The notes beneath the pieces were generated by a model. That model was given only the letters and a program-made list of their open reading frames with translations, had not been told where the DNA came from and did not search any database. Of a stretch of DNA of 47,711 nt, positions 26,259-35,594 are shown piece by piece; the first letter of the stretch is position 1, and the number at the start of each line of letters is the position of its first letter. The translations under genes and the position numbers were made by a program. Source of the stretch: Pseudomonadota bacterium (GTDB lineage: Bacteria; Myxococcota_A; Polyangia; Fen-1088); contig JADGRB010000008.1 in NCBI GenBank assembly GCA_017881315.1, positions 1-47,711 on the forward strand. Direction: 5' to 3'.

Positions 26259-26909
26259 ATGGCAGTCAAACCTCCCCACACGACGATGCTCGGCGTCACG
26301 GCAATTGAAGGGCTACACCTGGCGCCGGCGGAGGGGACGCGGGTGCCGCTCGACGATGCCGCGCTGATCGCCGCAATCCAGAGGAGTGATCCGGGCAGCC
26401 GGGAGGCGCTCTACCACCGCTACAAGCGGCGGGTCTTCGGCCTGGCGCTGCGGATCGTCGGGTCGATCGACGCCGAGGAGGTGGCGCAGGAGGCGTTCAT
26501 CCGCATCTTCCGGGGGCTGCCGAAATTCCGGGGCGACGCGGCCCTGTCGACCTGGATCTACCGCCTGGCGGTGAACGCGGCGCTGTCGCACCGGACCCGG
26601 CGCGCGGCGGCGCGTCTGCCGATCGAGGAGGCGCAGGCCGCACAAGGCGGCGAGCCGCTGACCGCGGAGCCCGCGCGCGGCGACGCCGTGTTGCGCGCGA
26701 GATTGGAACGCGCGCTGGTGCGCCTGCCGACCGGCTACCGCACGGTGATCGTCCTGCACGACGTGGAGGGGCTGGAGCACGAAGAGATCGCGTCGATCCT
26801 GGGGTGCCACATCGGGACCTCGAAGTCTCAGCTGCACAAGGCCCGGGGTAAGCTGCGCGAAATTCTGGCCGCCGACGGCATCACCGCGGGGACGCTGCAA
26901 AATGGCTAG
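26259..26909 (+). CDS. ECF-family RNA polymerase sigma factor
   Basis: 216 residues from ATG 26259 (ATG 26286 is also possible). Sigma region 2 spans about 35-105 (ALYHRYKRRVFGLALRI, DAEEVAQEAFIRIFRGLPKFRG, STWIYRLAVNAALSHRTRR) and region 4 about 145-205 (LPTGYRTVIVLHDVEGLEHEEIASILGCHIGTSKSQLHKARGKLRE). There is no region 3, as usual for ECF. It directs polymerase to envelope- or stress-related promoters. Its stop overlaps the start of a zinc-finger anti-sigma gene by 8 nt, which almost certainly encodes its inhibitor. Confidence 0.93.
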   Translation: MAVKPPHTTMLGVTAIEGLHLAPAEGTRVPLDDAALIAAIQRSDPGSREALYHRYKRRVFGLALRIVGSIDAEEVAQEAFIRIFRGLPKFRGDAALSTWIYRLAVNAALSHRTRRAAARLPIEEAQAAQGGEPLTAEPARGDAVLRARLERALVRLPTGYRTVIVLHDVEGLEHEEIASILGCHIGTSKSQLHKARGKLREILAADGITAGTLQNG

Positions 26910-27639
26910 CCGGGAAAGCGACGGCAAGGTCGACGGCTGCACCGTCTATCCAGCCGAGACGCTGTCGGCCTTCGTCGACGGCGACCTGCCCGCCACCCTT
27001 GCGCAGGCGGTGCGCACCCACGGCGCCGGTTGCCCGCGCTGCGGGGCGGTGCTGGCCGATCTCTCGGCGATGGTCTCGGCCGCGCGTGGTCTGGATCGCC
27101 CGGAGCCGCCGCCGACGCTCTGGCCCGCGGTGGCGGGTGCGCTGGAACGACACGACCGTCCCTGGTGGATGTCGCTGCGCCTCTTCGGCACGGGCGCGCT
27201 GGCCGGTGCGGCGGCGGTCTCGATCGTCGCGCTCGGCCTGGCGTCGTGGCGCACCCACCGGGGCCCGGTCTTCGCTACCACGCCCGCCGCGGTCGCGGTC
27301 GCGGCGGCGGATCCGCTGCTGGCCGAGGCGGAGGCGGAGTTCGCGCGCGCCGCCGCCGCCTACGAAGGCTCGATCGAAAAGCTGCGCGGTCTCCTCGCGC
27401 GCGAGGAGCCGCGCTGGAGCGCCGAAGAGCGCGCGCTCTACGCCGAACGTCTGGTGCAGCTCGACGAGGCGATCGCGCGCTCACGCGATCTGGCCCGACG
27501 AAATCCGGGCGACAGCACCGGGAACGAACAGCTCTTCGCGGCCTACCAGCAGAAGATCGCGTTTCTGGCCGCGGCCGTTCATCGCGGCGGCGCCTGGACC
27601 GGAAGCGGACGCGCCGCTGGAAATGTCGGCACGCCATGA
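26902..27639 (+). CDS. zinc-finger transmembrane anti-sigma factor
   Basis: 245 residues: an N-terminal anti-sigma domain with the ZAS signature (His40, Cys44, Cys47 in RTHGAGCPRCGAVL), a short linker, one transmembrane helix (about 92-114, LFGTGALAGAAAVSIVALGLASW) and a periplasmic helical domain of about 130 residues (AEAEFARAAAAYEGSIEKLRG). It should hold the ECF sigma at the membrane until a periplasmic signal releases it. It overlaps both neighbours (8 nt upstream, ATGA downstream), fixing a three-gene operon. Confidence 0.88.
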   Translation: MASRESDGKVDGCTVYPAETLSAFVDGDLPATLAQAVRTHGAGCPRCGAVLADLSAMVSAARGLDRPEPPPTLWPAVAGALERHDRPWWMSLRLFGTGALAGAAAVSIVALGLASWRTHRGPVFATTPAAVAVAAADPLLAEAEAEFARAAAAYEGSIEKLRGLLAREEPRWSAEERALYAERLVQLDEAIARSRDLARRNPGDSTGNEQLFAAYQQKIAFLAAAVHRGGAWTGSGRAAGNVGTP

Positions 27640-28640
27640 AGCGCTTGGGTTGCGGCCTCGCGCTCGCGCTCGGCCTCGCGACCGCCGCGCCGGCCCTGGC
27701 CGCCGAGCAACCCGGCGCCGCGCAACCTGGGGCCGCGAACGGCACCGGCGAAGCGCTGCTGGTCGATCGCCGCGAGATCATCGTCCCCGCCCGCGGCGCC
27801 GAGATGGTCCGCATCGACAACCTGCTCGGCCGGGTCGGCATCCGCGGCACCGCCCGTCCGGGCGAGATCCACGTGGTGGCCGAAAAGCGCGCCTCGACCG
27901 CCGAGGCGCTGGGTCGTCTGCGGGTCCACTACACCTCCTTCGAGAGCGGCGAGGTGCAGATCGACACCCGCGTCGAGATCGGGGGCCGCGAGCGCTCGCT
28001 GCCGCTCGCCGGCAGCGGCGTCGATCTCTGGCTCGAGGTGCCGCCCGACGTGGCGGTGGAGGCCAAGACCTTCGGCGGCGACGTCTCGGCGTCGGGGCTG
28101 CGCGCCGGCGCCAAGCTCGAAACCACCGGCGGGCGCATCGGCGTCTCCGACGTGCGCGGCGGCGTCGTCACCCACCAGCTGCGCGGCGGGCAGCGCCTGG
28201 CGGCCGTCGAGGGCGACGTCGATCTCGACGGCGTCGAGGGGGACATGGACCTCAAGGATCTGGCCGGCGGCCGGGTCGACGCGCGCGTGGTCGACGGCAG
28301 CATCCACGCCGACGACATCCGCGCGGGCTTCGTGCGCCTGGTGACCACCACCGGACAGATCGTCCTCATCGGCGTGATCCGCCCCGGCGCGCACTACGAC
28401 CTGCGGAGCTACGCGGGCGACGTGCGGATGGTGCCGGTGGGCGAGTCGGCCCCGTTCGAGCTGCGCGCGCGCTCGGCGGTGCCGCTCGACACCAAGGTTC
28501 CGCTGCGCGGCGTTCGGCGCGACGGCGAGTGGCTGCGCGCCGATTACGTCGGCCGGCACGCCGCCGCCCACCCGCGCACCGCCCTGCTCGAGCTGTCGTC
28601 CGCCCTCGGCGGCGTGACCATCCAGATCCAGCCGAATTAG
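27636..28640 (+). CDS. exported DUF4097-like beta-helical protein
   Basis: 334 residues with a Sec signal (ends ALAAE, about residue 23) and a body of short repeated strands rich in Gly-Asp-Val (FGGDVSASGLRAGAKLETTGG, VEGDVDLDGVEGDMDLKDL, GGRVDARVVDGSIHADD), the pattern of the DUF4097 or adhesin-like right-handed beta-helix. It is the last gene of the ECF sigma/anti-sigma operon and could be an envelope sensor or structural protein controlled by it. No catalytic motif is visible. Confidence 0.75.
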   Translation: MKRLGCGLALALGLATAAPALAAEQPGAAQPGAANGTGEALLVDRREIIVPARGAEMVRIDNLLGRVGIRGTARPGEIHVVAEKRASTAEALGRLRVHYTSFESGEVQIDTRVEIGGRERSLPLAGSGVDLWLEVPPDVAVEAKTFGGDVSASGLRAGAKLETTGGRIGVSDVRGGVVTHQLRGGQRLAAVEGDVDLDGVEGDMDLKDLAGGRVDARVVDGSIHADDIRAGFVRLVTTTGQIVLIGVIRPGAHYDLRSYAGDVRMVPVGESAPFELRARSAVPLDTKVPLRGVRRDGEWLRADYVGRHAAAHPRTALLELSSALGGVTIQIQPN

Positions 28641-28667
28641 GTGCTCCGCACCCCACCAGGGTCGCAA

Positions 28668-28683
28668 ATAGGTGTTAACCTAT
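28668..28683. promoter_or_regulatory. inverted repeat before the metallophosphoesterase gene
   Basis: ATAGGT-GTTA-ACCTAT, 12 nt upstream of the ATG and AT-rich compared with its surroundings. It could be an operator or part of a -10 region. A small GGTGC-TCC-GCACC hairpin (28640-28652) overlaps the preceding stop codon. Confidence 0.4.
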
Positions 28684-28694
28684 GCGGTCGTCCG

Positions 28695-29426
<732 letters not shown>

Positions 29427-29427
29427 C

Positions 29428-31101
29428 GTGCGTCGGGTAATCTCGGTCACCGCCGTCGCCGCGCTGCTCGTCGCCGCGGCGGCGTCCCGGCCCGAGGCCG
29501 CGCCCGCGCGCGACACCTGCCCGCAAGATGATCCGGTGCCGACGCCGCCCGGCTACGCGGGCTGGGAACGCTCGGCGCCGGTTTCGTGGGAAGAGGTGGA
29601 GCGCCACGGTGGCGTCGTGCCCGACATCGAGGAGGACCGCACCCAGGCGCCGCCCGCCTGGTGGCGTTACCCGAGCCCGCTTCGCTCGGCAGCGCTCCTG
29701 GCGACCGAGGCCAAGAACCCCAAGGGGCTCTATGAGACGGTGGGGCGCGGCGATCTGCAAACCGGCGACATCGTCGTGCGCGCGACGGGGGCGGGCGCCT
29801 GCGGCAAGATGACGGTGGTCGCCGGGACCCTGCGCGACGAGTGGGTGACGGTCGAAGCCGCCCCCACGGAAGGCCAGACCACCCGCTCGAGCGATCCGAT
29901 CTTCTTCGACGGGAAATCCCTGCGCGCCGACGCCTTCGCCTACCGCATTCGGATCAAGAAGGACAACTCTCTCGGTCACGTCCGTGAGCTCGAGCGGGAT
30001 CTCACCCACCTCGAGCGGACGATCTCCGAACGGCCGCCTCTGATCGTCAAGCGGGGCGCCGGCGCGGTCGACGAGAAGGTCCACGATCTCCTCGACGAGT
30101 CCTGGTCGCTCGCGGCCGATCCCGCCTTCGTCGAGGAGCGGCGCGTGCTCACCGGGCGCGCGCTGGCGCTGGCGGCGGCGCTCGACTGGCCCGCCGCCGC
30201 CGAGGAGGCGGCCGCCGTGCTCGACGACGTGCTCGGCCGGACACCGCGGCGCGCCGAAGCGGCGCTGTCCCGCGCGGCGGTCCTGCTCCTGGCCGGAGAC
30301 GCCGCCAAGGCCATCACCCTGGCAGAAGCCGCCACCGCGATCCCGGACGTTCCCCCGCGCGTCCACTACCTCCTGGCCCGCGCGCTCATCGCCGCCGGGA
30401 AGGCGGCCGACGGCGCCGTGGAGCTGCGGCGCTACCGCCAGGCCGATCCGTTCGACGCGCTGGCCGTTCGGCTGGCTGGCAAGTCCAGCGCCGGCGCGAC
30501 GGTGCCGCTGCCGCCGCCGCCCGCACCACCGGCGGACGGCCCCGGATCGACCTTGCGCCTGTCGGCCACGCCCGAGCACGCCGCGCTCAAGAGCGCCCGC
30601 TACGGGTTGGAGCTGCAGTGGCCGATCGCTTGGCGCCTCACCACCCTCGCCGCGACGCCGGAGAGCGGCCTTCTGATCGACTTCGCCACCGGCCGCGTGC
30701 TGCGCGACGACGGCGAGGCCGAGCGCGGGACCGCCGTGGTCCTGGTCCAGCACCCCGACGCCGCCGCGGCGGCCGCGCTGGCGCGCAAGGCCGGCCGCAA
30801 CATGTTCCCCGACGCCAAGCTCAAGACCTTGCCGCCGCTGATTCCCGGCAGCCGGCGCGAACAGTTCCGCGAGCGGGCCGAGGGCGCGACCCACCAGGGC
30901 GAGGTGACCACCCTCGAAAAGAACGGGACGGTCTGCTTCCTGGTCTTGAACGCGACCACCGCCAGCTACCCGAAGCTCAAGGACGAGTACGCCGCCTTCG
31001 TCAAGAGCCTGGTGCTGGCGGGGTCGGCCGCGACGCCGTCAAGAGCGACGGCGCCCGCGGCGACGCCGAAAACCACGGCGCCGGCGCCGCCCTCGAAATA
31101 G
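29428..31101 (+). CDS. exported TPR-like hypothetical protein
   Basis: 557 residues from GTG 29428 with a Sec signal (VTAVAALLVAAAASRPEA). Residues 35-190 form an unrecognised domain with paired cysteines (DTCPQDD, GAGACGKM). Residues 230-350 are Ala-rich helical repeats of TPR type. A Pro linker (about 353-375) precedes a C-terminal domain (380-540, RYGLELQWPIAWRLTT, VVLVQHPDAAAA) reminiscent of PsbP/lipoprotein-like domains that follow TPRs. A Thr/Ala/Pro tail ends it. It is coupled to the phosphoesterase gene 1 nt upstream. No function is proposed. Confidence 0.65.
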   Translation: MRRVISVTAVAALLVAAAASRPEAAPARDTCPQDDPVPTPPGYAGWERSAPVSWEEVERHGGVVPDIEEDRTQAPPAWWRYPSPLRSAALLATEAKNPKGLYETVGRGDLQTGDIVVRATGAGACGKMTVVAGTLRDEWVTVEAAPTEGQTTRSSDPIFFDGKSLRADAFAYRIRIKKDNSLGHVRELERDLTHLERTISERPPLIVKRGAGAVDEKVHDLLDESWSLAADPAFVEERRVLTGRALALAAALDWPAAAEEAAAVLDDVLGRTPRRAEAALSRAAVLLLAGDAAKAITLAEAATAIPDVPPRVHYLLARALIAAGKAADGAVELRRYRQADPFDALAVRLAGKSSAGATVPLPPPPAPPADGPGSTLRLSATPEHAALKSARYGLELQWPIAWRLTTLAATPESGLLIDFATGRVLRDDGEAERGTAVVLVQHPDAAAAAALARKAGRNMFPDAKLKTLPPLIPGSRREQFRERAEGATHQGEVTTLEKNGTVCFLVLNATTASYPKLKDEYAAFVKSLVLAGSAATPSRATAPAATPKTTAPAPPSK

Positions 31102-31110
31102 CTCCGCGCG

Positions 31111-31659
31111 CTACTTCGCCTTGGGGCGCGAGTAGAGCCCGGTGAGCTTCGCCTTGCCGATGGCGTTGCCGTTGGCGTTGAAGCCCACCATTGCGGCCGA
31201 CGCGCCCGGCGGGACTTCGATCTTGTCGACCTTGAGCGCGAAGAGCGTGAAGTTGTAGTGGTGCTTGCCGCTGCCGGGCGGCGGGCAGGGGCCGCCGTAG
31301 CCGGGCTTGCCCATATCGTTGTTGCCGCCGACGGCGCCCTTGGGCAGCGCGCCGCCCTCGGGGATCGAGGTCGCGTCGGCCGGAATGTTGTAGGCGACCC
31401 AGTGCCACCAGCCCGAGCCGGTCGGCGCGTCGGGATCGTGCACCATGAGCGCGAAGCTCTTGGTCCCGGCGGGCGGGTTCTTCCATTCGAGCGGCGGCGC
31501 GACGTTCTCGCCGGTGCAGCCCATGCCGTTGAAGGCGTATTTGTCCGGGATAGCGGCGCCATTCTTGAACGCCGAGCTCGTCAGGGTGAACGCGGGCGCC
31601 GCCTCAGCTACCCCGGCGGTCGCGAGTAAAACAGCTCCGATCTTCAGAATGGCTCGCAT
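31111..31659 (-). CDS. exported YbhB/YbcL-family (PEBP) protein
   Basis: 182 residues: Sec signal cleaved after AEA (about residue 21), then a phosphatidylethanolamine-binding-protein fold with the anion-pocket motifs VHDPDAPTGSGWWHWVAYNIP and PGYGGPCPPPGSGKHHYNFTLFAL. Relatives are called Raf-kinase-inhibitor-like, but in bacteria they bind small anions or phospholipid head groups and their role is unclear. AGGAG sits 8 nt before the ATG. Its upstream region carries a candidate structured RNA ending in an intrinsic terminator, so transcription into this gene may be attenuated. Confidence 0.9.
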   Translation of the reverse strand: MRAILKIGAVLLATAGVAEAAPAFTLTSSAFKNGAAIPDKYAFNGMGCTGENVAPPLEWKNPPAGTKSFALMVHDPDAPTGSGWWHWVAYNIPADATSIPEGGALPKGAVGGNNDMGKPGYGGPCPPPGSGKHHYNFTLFALKVDKIEVPPGASAAMVGFNANGNAIGKAKLTGLYSRPKAK

Positions 31660-31740
31660 GATGGTCGTCTCCTGTGGTTGAGCTTTTTCGGTCTGCGGTT
31701 TTTCGCGACCCGAAAATTAGCAACTCCCGGAACGACGGCC

Positions 31741-31777
31741 ATAAAAATAAAGCGGAGGGCTCGTGGCCCCCCGCTTT
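31741..31777 (-). terminator. intrinsic terminator
   Basis: On the minus strand AAAGCGGGGGG pairs with CCCTCCGCTTT (10 of 11) across a 7-nt loop and is followed by ATTTTTAT. It is the best intrinsic terminator in the window. It would end tolC readthrough and the candidate RNA before the PEBP gene. Confidence 0.75.
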
Positions 31778-31890
31778 GTGGCTGGTCGACTGTCTCGGTT
31801 CGGTCGCTTGCTCGTCGCCCTTAGAAAACTTGCCTGCCCAACCCCACCACGATCCAGCGAGCCGACCCAGCAACTGTCTTCGTCACCACA
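31741..31890 (-). ncRNA. candidate structured RNA or attenuated leader
   Basis: This lies in the 307-bp gap between tolC and the PEBP gene, otherwise free of genes. On the minus strand TTGACC (31924-31919), 16 nt, TAGGTT (31902-31897) make a plausible promoter, and an intrinsic terminator ends at 31741, giving about 150 nt. Inside, TCGCT/AGCGA and TCGT/ACGA segments with a flanking TCGG/CCGA pair stack into one long interrupted hairpin with a G-rich loop. The RNA may be free-standing, or the 5' leader of the PEBP gene 82 nt downstream. No known RNA family is recognised. Confidence 0.4.
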
Positions 31891-31966
31891 CTTTTCAACC
31901 TAAGACGGAAGATGGTTGGGTCAAGACCCCGCCGCGAACGTCACCGACGGAATTCGACGGCAGAGC

Positions 31967-33376
31967 TCAGGGAACGGAGGTGCCGGTGGCCCGGGAGAGC
32001 GTCGCGGTCGAGATGTTCAGATCGTAGACAGCCTGCAAGGCGAAGGTCCGCATCTTGAAGGATTGCAGCAGGGCGTCCGAGAAATCACGGGCGTCGGCCA
32101 GGCCGAGCGCGAAGTTCTGCGACACGGCCGCCACCCAGGCCTTGCCGGCCTTCTCGCCCTTGCGCACCTCGGTGAGGCGGGTCTCCGCCTCCGAAAGCTC
32201 GAGGTAGGCCTTGGCCACTTCGAACCCCACGCCGCCCAGCGCCTCCTGCCGGCGGCCCTCGATCTCCTCGGCCTCGGCGCGGGTCCTATCGCCGCGGGCC
32301 AGCTTGGGGCCGAAGTCGAGCGGCAGTCGCATCGCCGCGGCGATGCCGCCCCCGTAGCCGTTGAAGGGGTTGCTGGCGAAGGCGTTCGCGGGCGAATCGA
32401 TGGTGGGCGCATACGCAAACGACACCTGGCCGATCAGCACCAGATCCGGGTAGAGCTTGCGGTGCTCCAGATCGGCCAGCGCCCGCTTGGCCTTGACGGC
32501 GTAGTCGAGGGTCCGCACTTCCGGCCGCGAGAGGCGAGCCTGCTCCTCGTAGTACGCGAGGGGCCGCTCCGGCACCTCGAGCGCCTCGAAGTCTTCGTCG
32601 TCGACATCCACGTCCTCGGGCGACTCGGTGCCCAGCAGCGCCCGCAACCCGCTGCGGGCGATCTCCTCCAGCCGCTTGGCCTCCAGGTGACGGACCTCGA
32701 TCTCCGTGCGCACCGTCCGCAGCCGCAGCTTGTCGCTGACCGTCACGCCTCCGCTCCCGTCGCCGAGCTGCTTTTCGATCTTCTTCTGCGCGCTGTCGAG
32801 GTAGCCCTCCCCCTCCTCCAGCATCGACCGCAGCTCGCGCGCCAGCTTGAGACCCCAGTAGGCCTTGCGGACGTTGAGCTCGATCTCGGCCCGCGCGCCG
32901 GCCTGGCGCCCGGTGGTCACCACCACCCCGGCCTCGGCGGCGGTGACGCCCGCCGAGATCTTGCCGAAGTCCCAGATCGGCTGGACCAGCTTCAGGTCGG
33001 TCCGGGAGTAGGCGCCGGCGAAGTTGGTGAGGTACTGGAGCGCACCGTGGGACGGGCTGGCGTTGGTCTGGATGCAGTTCGTCTCCCGTATGATTTGATC
33101 GCTGTTGGCTAAACCGTTTGCGTCTTCGCATTCGATCCGCGGCACCGGCGCCACGAACGAGGTCAGATCGCCCTGCGGAAACCAGTTGCGCTTGGCTTCG
33201 CTCACCTGCGCCTGCATCGCGTGCGTCGCGGCGTCGCCCGCGCGCAGCCCCGGGTTCTGGGTGCGCGCGATCTCGAGCAGCTCGTTCAGCGTGTATTTCC
33301 TGGCCACCGCCGAGGCGGGAACGACCGCCGACAGGAGGCCGCAGAAGAGGGCCAGACCGAAGGAGCGGGCGAACAT
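31967..33376 (-). CDS. TolC-family outer membrane efflux protein
   Basis: 469 residues with a Sec signal (ALFCGLLSAVVPASAVA) and the duplicated helical layout of outer membrane efflux channels: YTLNELLEIARTQNPGLRAGDAATHAMQAQV at the start, long charged helices, and the second repeat (RPEVRTLDYAVKAKRALADLEHRKLYPDLVLIGQ; LSEAETRLTEVRKGEKAGKAWV). No inner membrane pump or adaptor gene is adjacent, so the partner lies elsewhere. A patch around 33070-33140 has lower GC. TATAGT (33390-33385) lies 8 nt before the ATG, suggesting a near-leaderless mRNA. Confidence 0.88.
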   Translation of the reverse strand: MFARSFGLALFCGLLSAVVPASAVARKYTLNELLEIARTQNPGLRAGDAATHAMQAQVSEAKRNWFPQGDLTSFVAPVPRIECEDANGLANSDQIIRETNCIQTNASPSHGALQYLTNFAGAYSRTDLKLVQPIWDFGKISAGVTAAEAGVVVTTGRQAGARAEIELNVRKAYWGLKLARELRSMLEEGEGYLDSAQKKIEKQLGDGSGGVTVSDKLRLRTVRTEIEVRHLEAKRLEEIARSGLRALLGTESPEDVDVDDEDFEALEVPERPLAYYEEQARLSRPEVRTLDYAVKAKRALADLEHRKLYPDLVLIGQVSFAYAPTIDSPANAFASNPFNGYGGGIAAAMRLPLDFGPKLARGDRTRAEAEEIEGRRQEALGGVGFEVAKAYLELSEAETRLTEVRKGEKAGKAWVAAVSQNFALGLADARDFSDALLQSFKMRTFALQAVYDLNISTATLSRATGTSVP

Positions 33377-33442
33377 GCCGCACCACTATACAGGAGGCCA
33401 GCCCAACCCGGTTTGACGCCGGTCACGCCGGGTGGTACCGGC

Positions 33443-33949
33443 ATGGGCATGCCACGCCCGATTCCAGGAAAGCCGCGTCGCACGCCCCGCAGCTCCCGCG
33501 TCGAGACCGCGCAGCTGGTACTGCCGGGGCTGACCAACGTTCACGGCACCATCTTCGGCGGGATGCTGATGCAATGGATCGACATCGCCGCCGGGATCGC
33601 GGCCGCGCGTCACGCCGGGGGACCGGTGGTCACCGCCTCGATGGATCGCCTGCACTTCCTCACCCCGGTCCAGCTCGGCGAGGTGGTGCTGCTGCAAGCG
33701 CAGGTGAACTTCGCCGCGCGCACCTCGATGGAGGTGGGGGTGCGGGTGCTCTCCGAAAACCAGGTCACCTTCGAGCGCCGCCAGACGACGCGCGCCTACT
33801 TGACCTTCGTGGCCGTCGACGAGAACGGTCGGCCGCGGCCCGTCCCCCGCCTGCATCCCGAGACCGCCGACGAACGTCGCCGCCAGAAGGACGCGCGCGG
33901 CCGCCGGGCCGTGCGGCTGCGCGAGCGGCGCGCTATGAAGAACGGGTAA
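33443..33949 (+). CDS. hotdog-fold acyl-CoA thioesterase
   Basis: 168 residues from ATG 33443 (ATG 33449 is also possible). The hotdog core reads NVHGTIFGGMLMQWIDIAAGIAAARH with the catalytic Asp in QWID, then VVTASMDRLHFLTPVQLGEVVLLQAQV and SMEVGVRVLSEN, the YciA/BACH acyl-CoA hydrolase pattern. It hydrolyses acyl-CoA to free acid and CoA. The C-terminus is an Arg-rich extension. Its TAA overlaps the ATG of the ygfZ-like gene (TAATG). Confidence 0.88.
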   Translation: MGMPRPIPGKPRRTPRSSRVETAQLVLPGLTNVHGTIFGGMLMQWIDIAAGIAAARHAGGPVVTASMDRLHFLTPVQLGEVVLLQAQVNFAARTSMEVGVRVLSENQVTFERRQTTRAYLTFVAVDENGRPRPVPRLHPETADERRRQKDARGRRAVRLRERRAMKNG

Positions 33950-34941
33950 TGCCCACCACGCGCGACGTCGAGCTCCTGGCCAAGGGCGCGGTCCTGCGTG
34001 CCGGCGAAGGGCGTGAGTTGATCGTGGCGACCGGCGCCGATCGCGTCCGGTTTCTGAACGGCATCGTGACCGGCAACGTCGCCGGGACGCCGGTGGGCGG
34101 CGGATGCCACGCGGCGCTCCTCACCCCCAAGGGGCACGTGGTCAGCGAGATGTGGATCTTCGTGCGGGAGACCGAGATCTGGATCGTCGTCGACGCCGGC
34201 CAGGCCGAGCCGGTCGCCGCCGCCCTGGGGCGATACGCGATCATGGACGACTTCGCGGCGACGCCCCGGCGCGACTTCGCGATGTTCTCGATCCTGGGTC
34301 CCGAAGCGCCCGAGCGCCTGACGGCCGCCGGCGTCGACGTCGGCCCGCTCGCGGGCGGACCGAAGCTCGCCCACGCCGACCTCGGCGGGCTCTGGCTGGC
34401 GCGCGTTCGCCAGCTCGGCGCAGACGGATTCTGGGTCGGGGGCACCTCGGCCGAGATCGCCGCCGCCTGGGCGCGGCTCGACGGCGCCGGGGCGCCCGAG
34501 CTCGCGCCCGCCGCCGCCGAGGCCGCGCGCATCGCCGCCGGCGAGCCCCGCTTCGGCGCCGAGATCACCGCCGACTATTTTCCGATGGAGGTCGGCCTCG
34601 ACGACGCGATCGACTACGGCAAGGGCTGCTACCTCGGCCAGGAGCCGATCGTCCGGGTGCGCGACCGCGGCCACACCAACTGGCGCCTTGCCGGCCTCGA
34701 CATCACGGGCGCCGCCGACCCGCGCCCCGGCGACGCGCTCGAGAGCGACGTCAAGCCGAAGGCCGGACGGGTGACCAGCGCCGGGCGCTTCGCCGACGGG
34801 CGGGGCGTCGCGCTGGCCATGGTGCACGTCAGCGTCCCGATCGGCGCCGAGGTGCGCATCCGGCACGCCGGGGCCACCGAGGATGCGCCCGACGATGCGC
34901 CCATTCTGGCGCGCGTCAGCGGCGAGAAACCAGCTCGCTGA
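33949..34941 (+). CDS. ygfZ: YgfZ/GcvT-domain folate-binding protein
   Basis: 330 residues with the GcvT-like folate-binding fold and the family signature KGCYLGQEPIVRVRDRGHTNWRL around residues 224-246, including the conserved Cys. YgfZ proteins use tetrahydrofolate to help assemble or repair certain Fe-S enzymes such as MiaB. The RFLNGIVTGNV segment at residues 31-41 is also typical. It is coupled to the thioesterase gene by TAATG. Its last 26 nt overlap the 3' end of the convergent deacetylase gene. Confidence 0.92.
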   Translation: MPTTRDVELLAKGAVLRAGEGRELIVATGADRVRFLNGIVTGNVAGTPVGGGCHAALLTPKGHVVSEMWIFVRETEIWIVVDAGQAEPVAAALGRYAIMDDFAATPRRDFAMFSILGPEAPERLTAAGVDVGPLAGGPKLAHADLGGLWLARVRQLGADGFWVGGTSAEIAAAWARLDGAGAPELAPAAAEAARIAAGEPRFGAEITADYFPMEVGLDDAIDYGKGCYLGQEPIVRVRDRGHTNWRLAGLDITGAADPRPGDALESDVKPKAGRVTSAGRFADGRGVALAMVHVSVPIGAEVRIRHAGATEDAPDDAPILARVSGEKPAR

Positions 34942-35584
34942 CCGTCACCATCTGGTAGCCGGCCTCGCGGAGCGCGTGGAGCACGGGTGGCAGCGCCTCC
35001 AGCGTCCAGGGCTGCCCTTCGTGCAGAAGGATGATGTCGCCTGGGGAGAGCCGTCCGGGTGCGAGGTTCGCGATCAACTGCGCCGGCGAATCGCTGCGGC
35101 AGTCGTCGGAGTCGACCGACCAGAGCACGGTCGTGTACCCGGCGCGCGCGCAGCGGGCGACAGAGCCCGGCGAGACCCGGCCGCCCGGCGGGCGCACCAG
35201 CGCCCGGTACCGGGCGGGCGGCAGCAGCCCCGCCGTGCGCTTGAGCTCGTCCCGCAGCGCCGCCGCCGGCAGCGACGGAAACGGGCGGTGCGTGTAGCCG
35301 TGACCGGCGACCTCGTGCCCCCGCGCGACGATGGCCCGCAGCGCCGACCGATGCTGCGCGCAGGTCTCGCCCACCACGAAGAAGGTGGCCCGCGCCCCCG
35401 CAGCCTCCAGCGCGTCGAGGTAGGCCTCGGTCATCGCGCCCGGCCCGTCGTCGAAGGTCAGCGCCACCCGGCGCCGGTCGGGCGCGCCGCGGCCGATCAG
35501 GACCGCGTGCGGGAGCGCCCGCTCGACCACCAGACGCGCCAGGCGCCGGAGCCCGCGCGCATGACGGAGGGGCGGCGCCGGCAT
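34916..35584 (-). CDS. polysaccharide deacetylase (NodB homology)
   Basis: 222 residues from ATG 35584. NodB motifs are complete: TFDDGPG (catalytic base Asp and metal Asp), GHGYTHRPFPS (H-x3-H metal ligands), VRPPGGR, WSVDSDD and the catalytic His in ILLHEGQP. An amphipathic N-terminal stretch (RLARLVVERALPHAVLIG) may act as a weak anchor; no clear signal peptide is seen. Members remove N-acetyl groups from peptidoglycan or exopolysaccharide GlcNAc. It lies 10 nt downstream of folB in the same direction. Confidence 0.9.
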   Translation of the reverse strand: MPAPPLRHARGLRRLARLVVERALPHAVLIGRGAPDRRRVALTFDDGPGAMTEAYLDALEAAGARATFFVVGETCAQHRSALRAIVARGHEVAGHGYTHRPFPSLPAAALRDELKRTAGLLPPARYRALVRPPGGRVSPGSVARCARAGYTTVLWSVDSDDCRSDSPAQLIANLAPGRLSPGDIILLHEGQPWTLEALPPVLHALREAGYQMVTVSELVSRR

Positions 35585-35594
35585 CGATCGCGGC

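Noticed and set aside
31604-31873. 89-codon minus-strand ORF covering the terminator and the PEBP start
   Set aside because: It runs through an intrinsic terminator and into the PEBP gene in another frame, has no domain, and is explained by the candidate RNA region.
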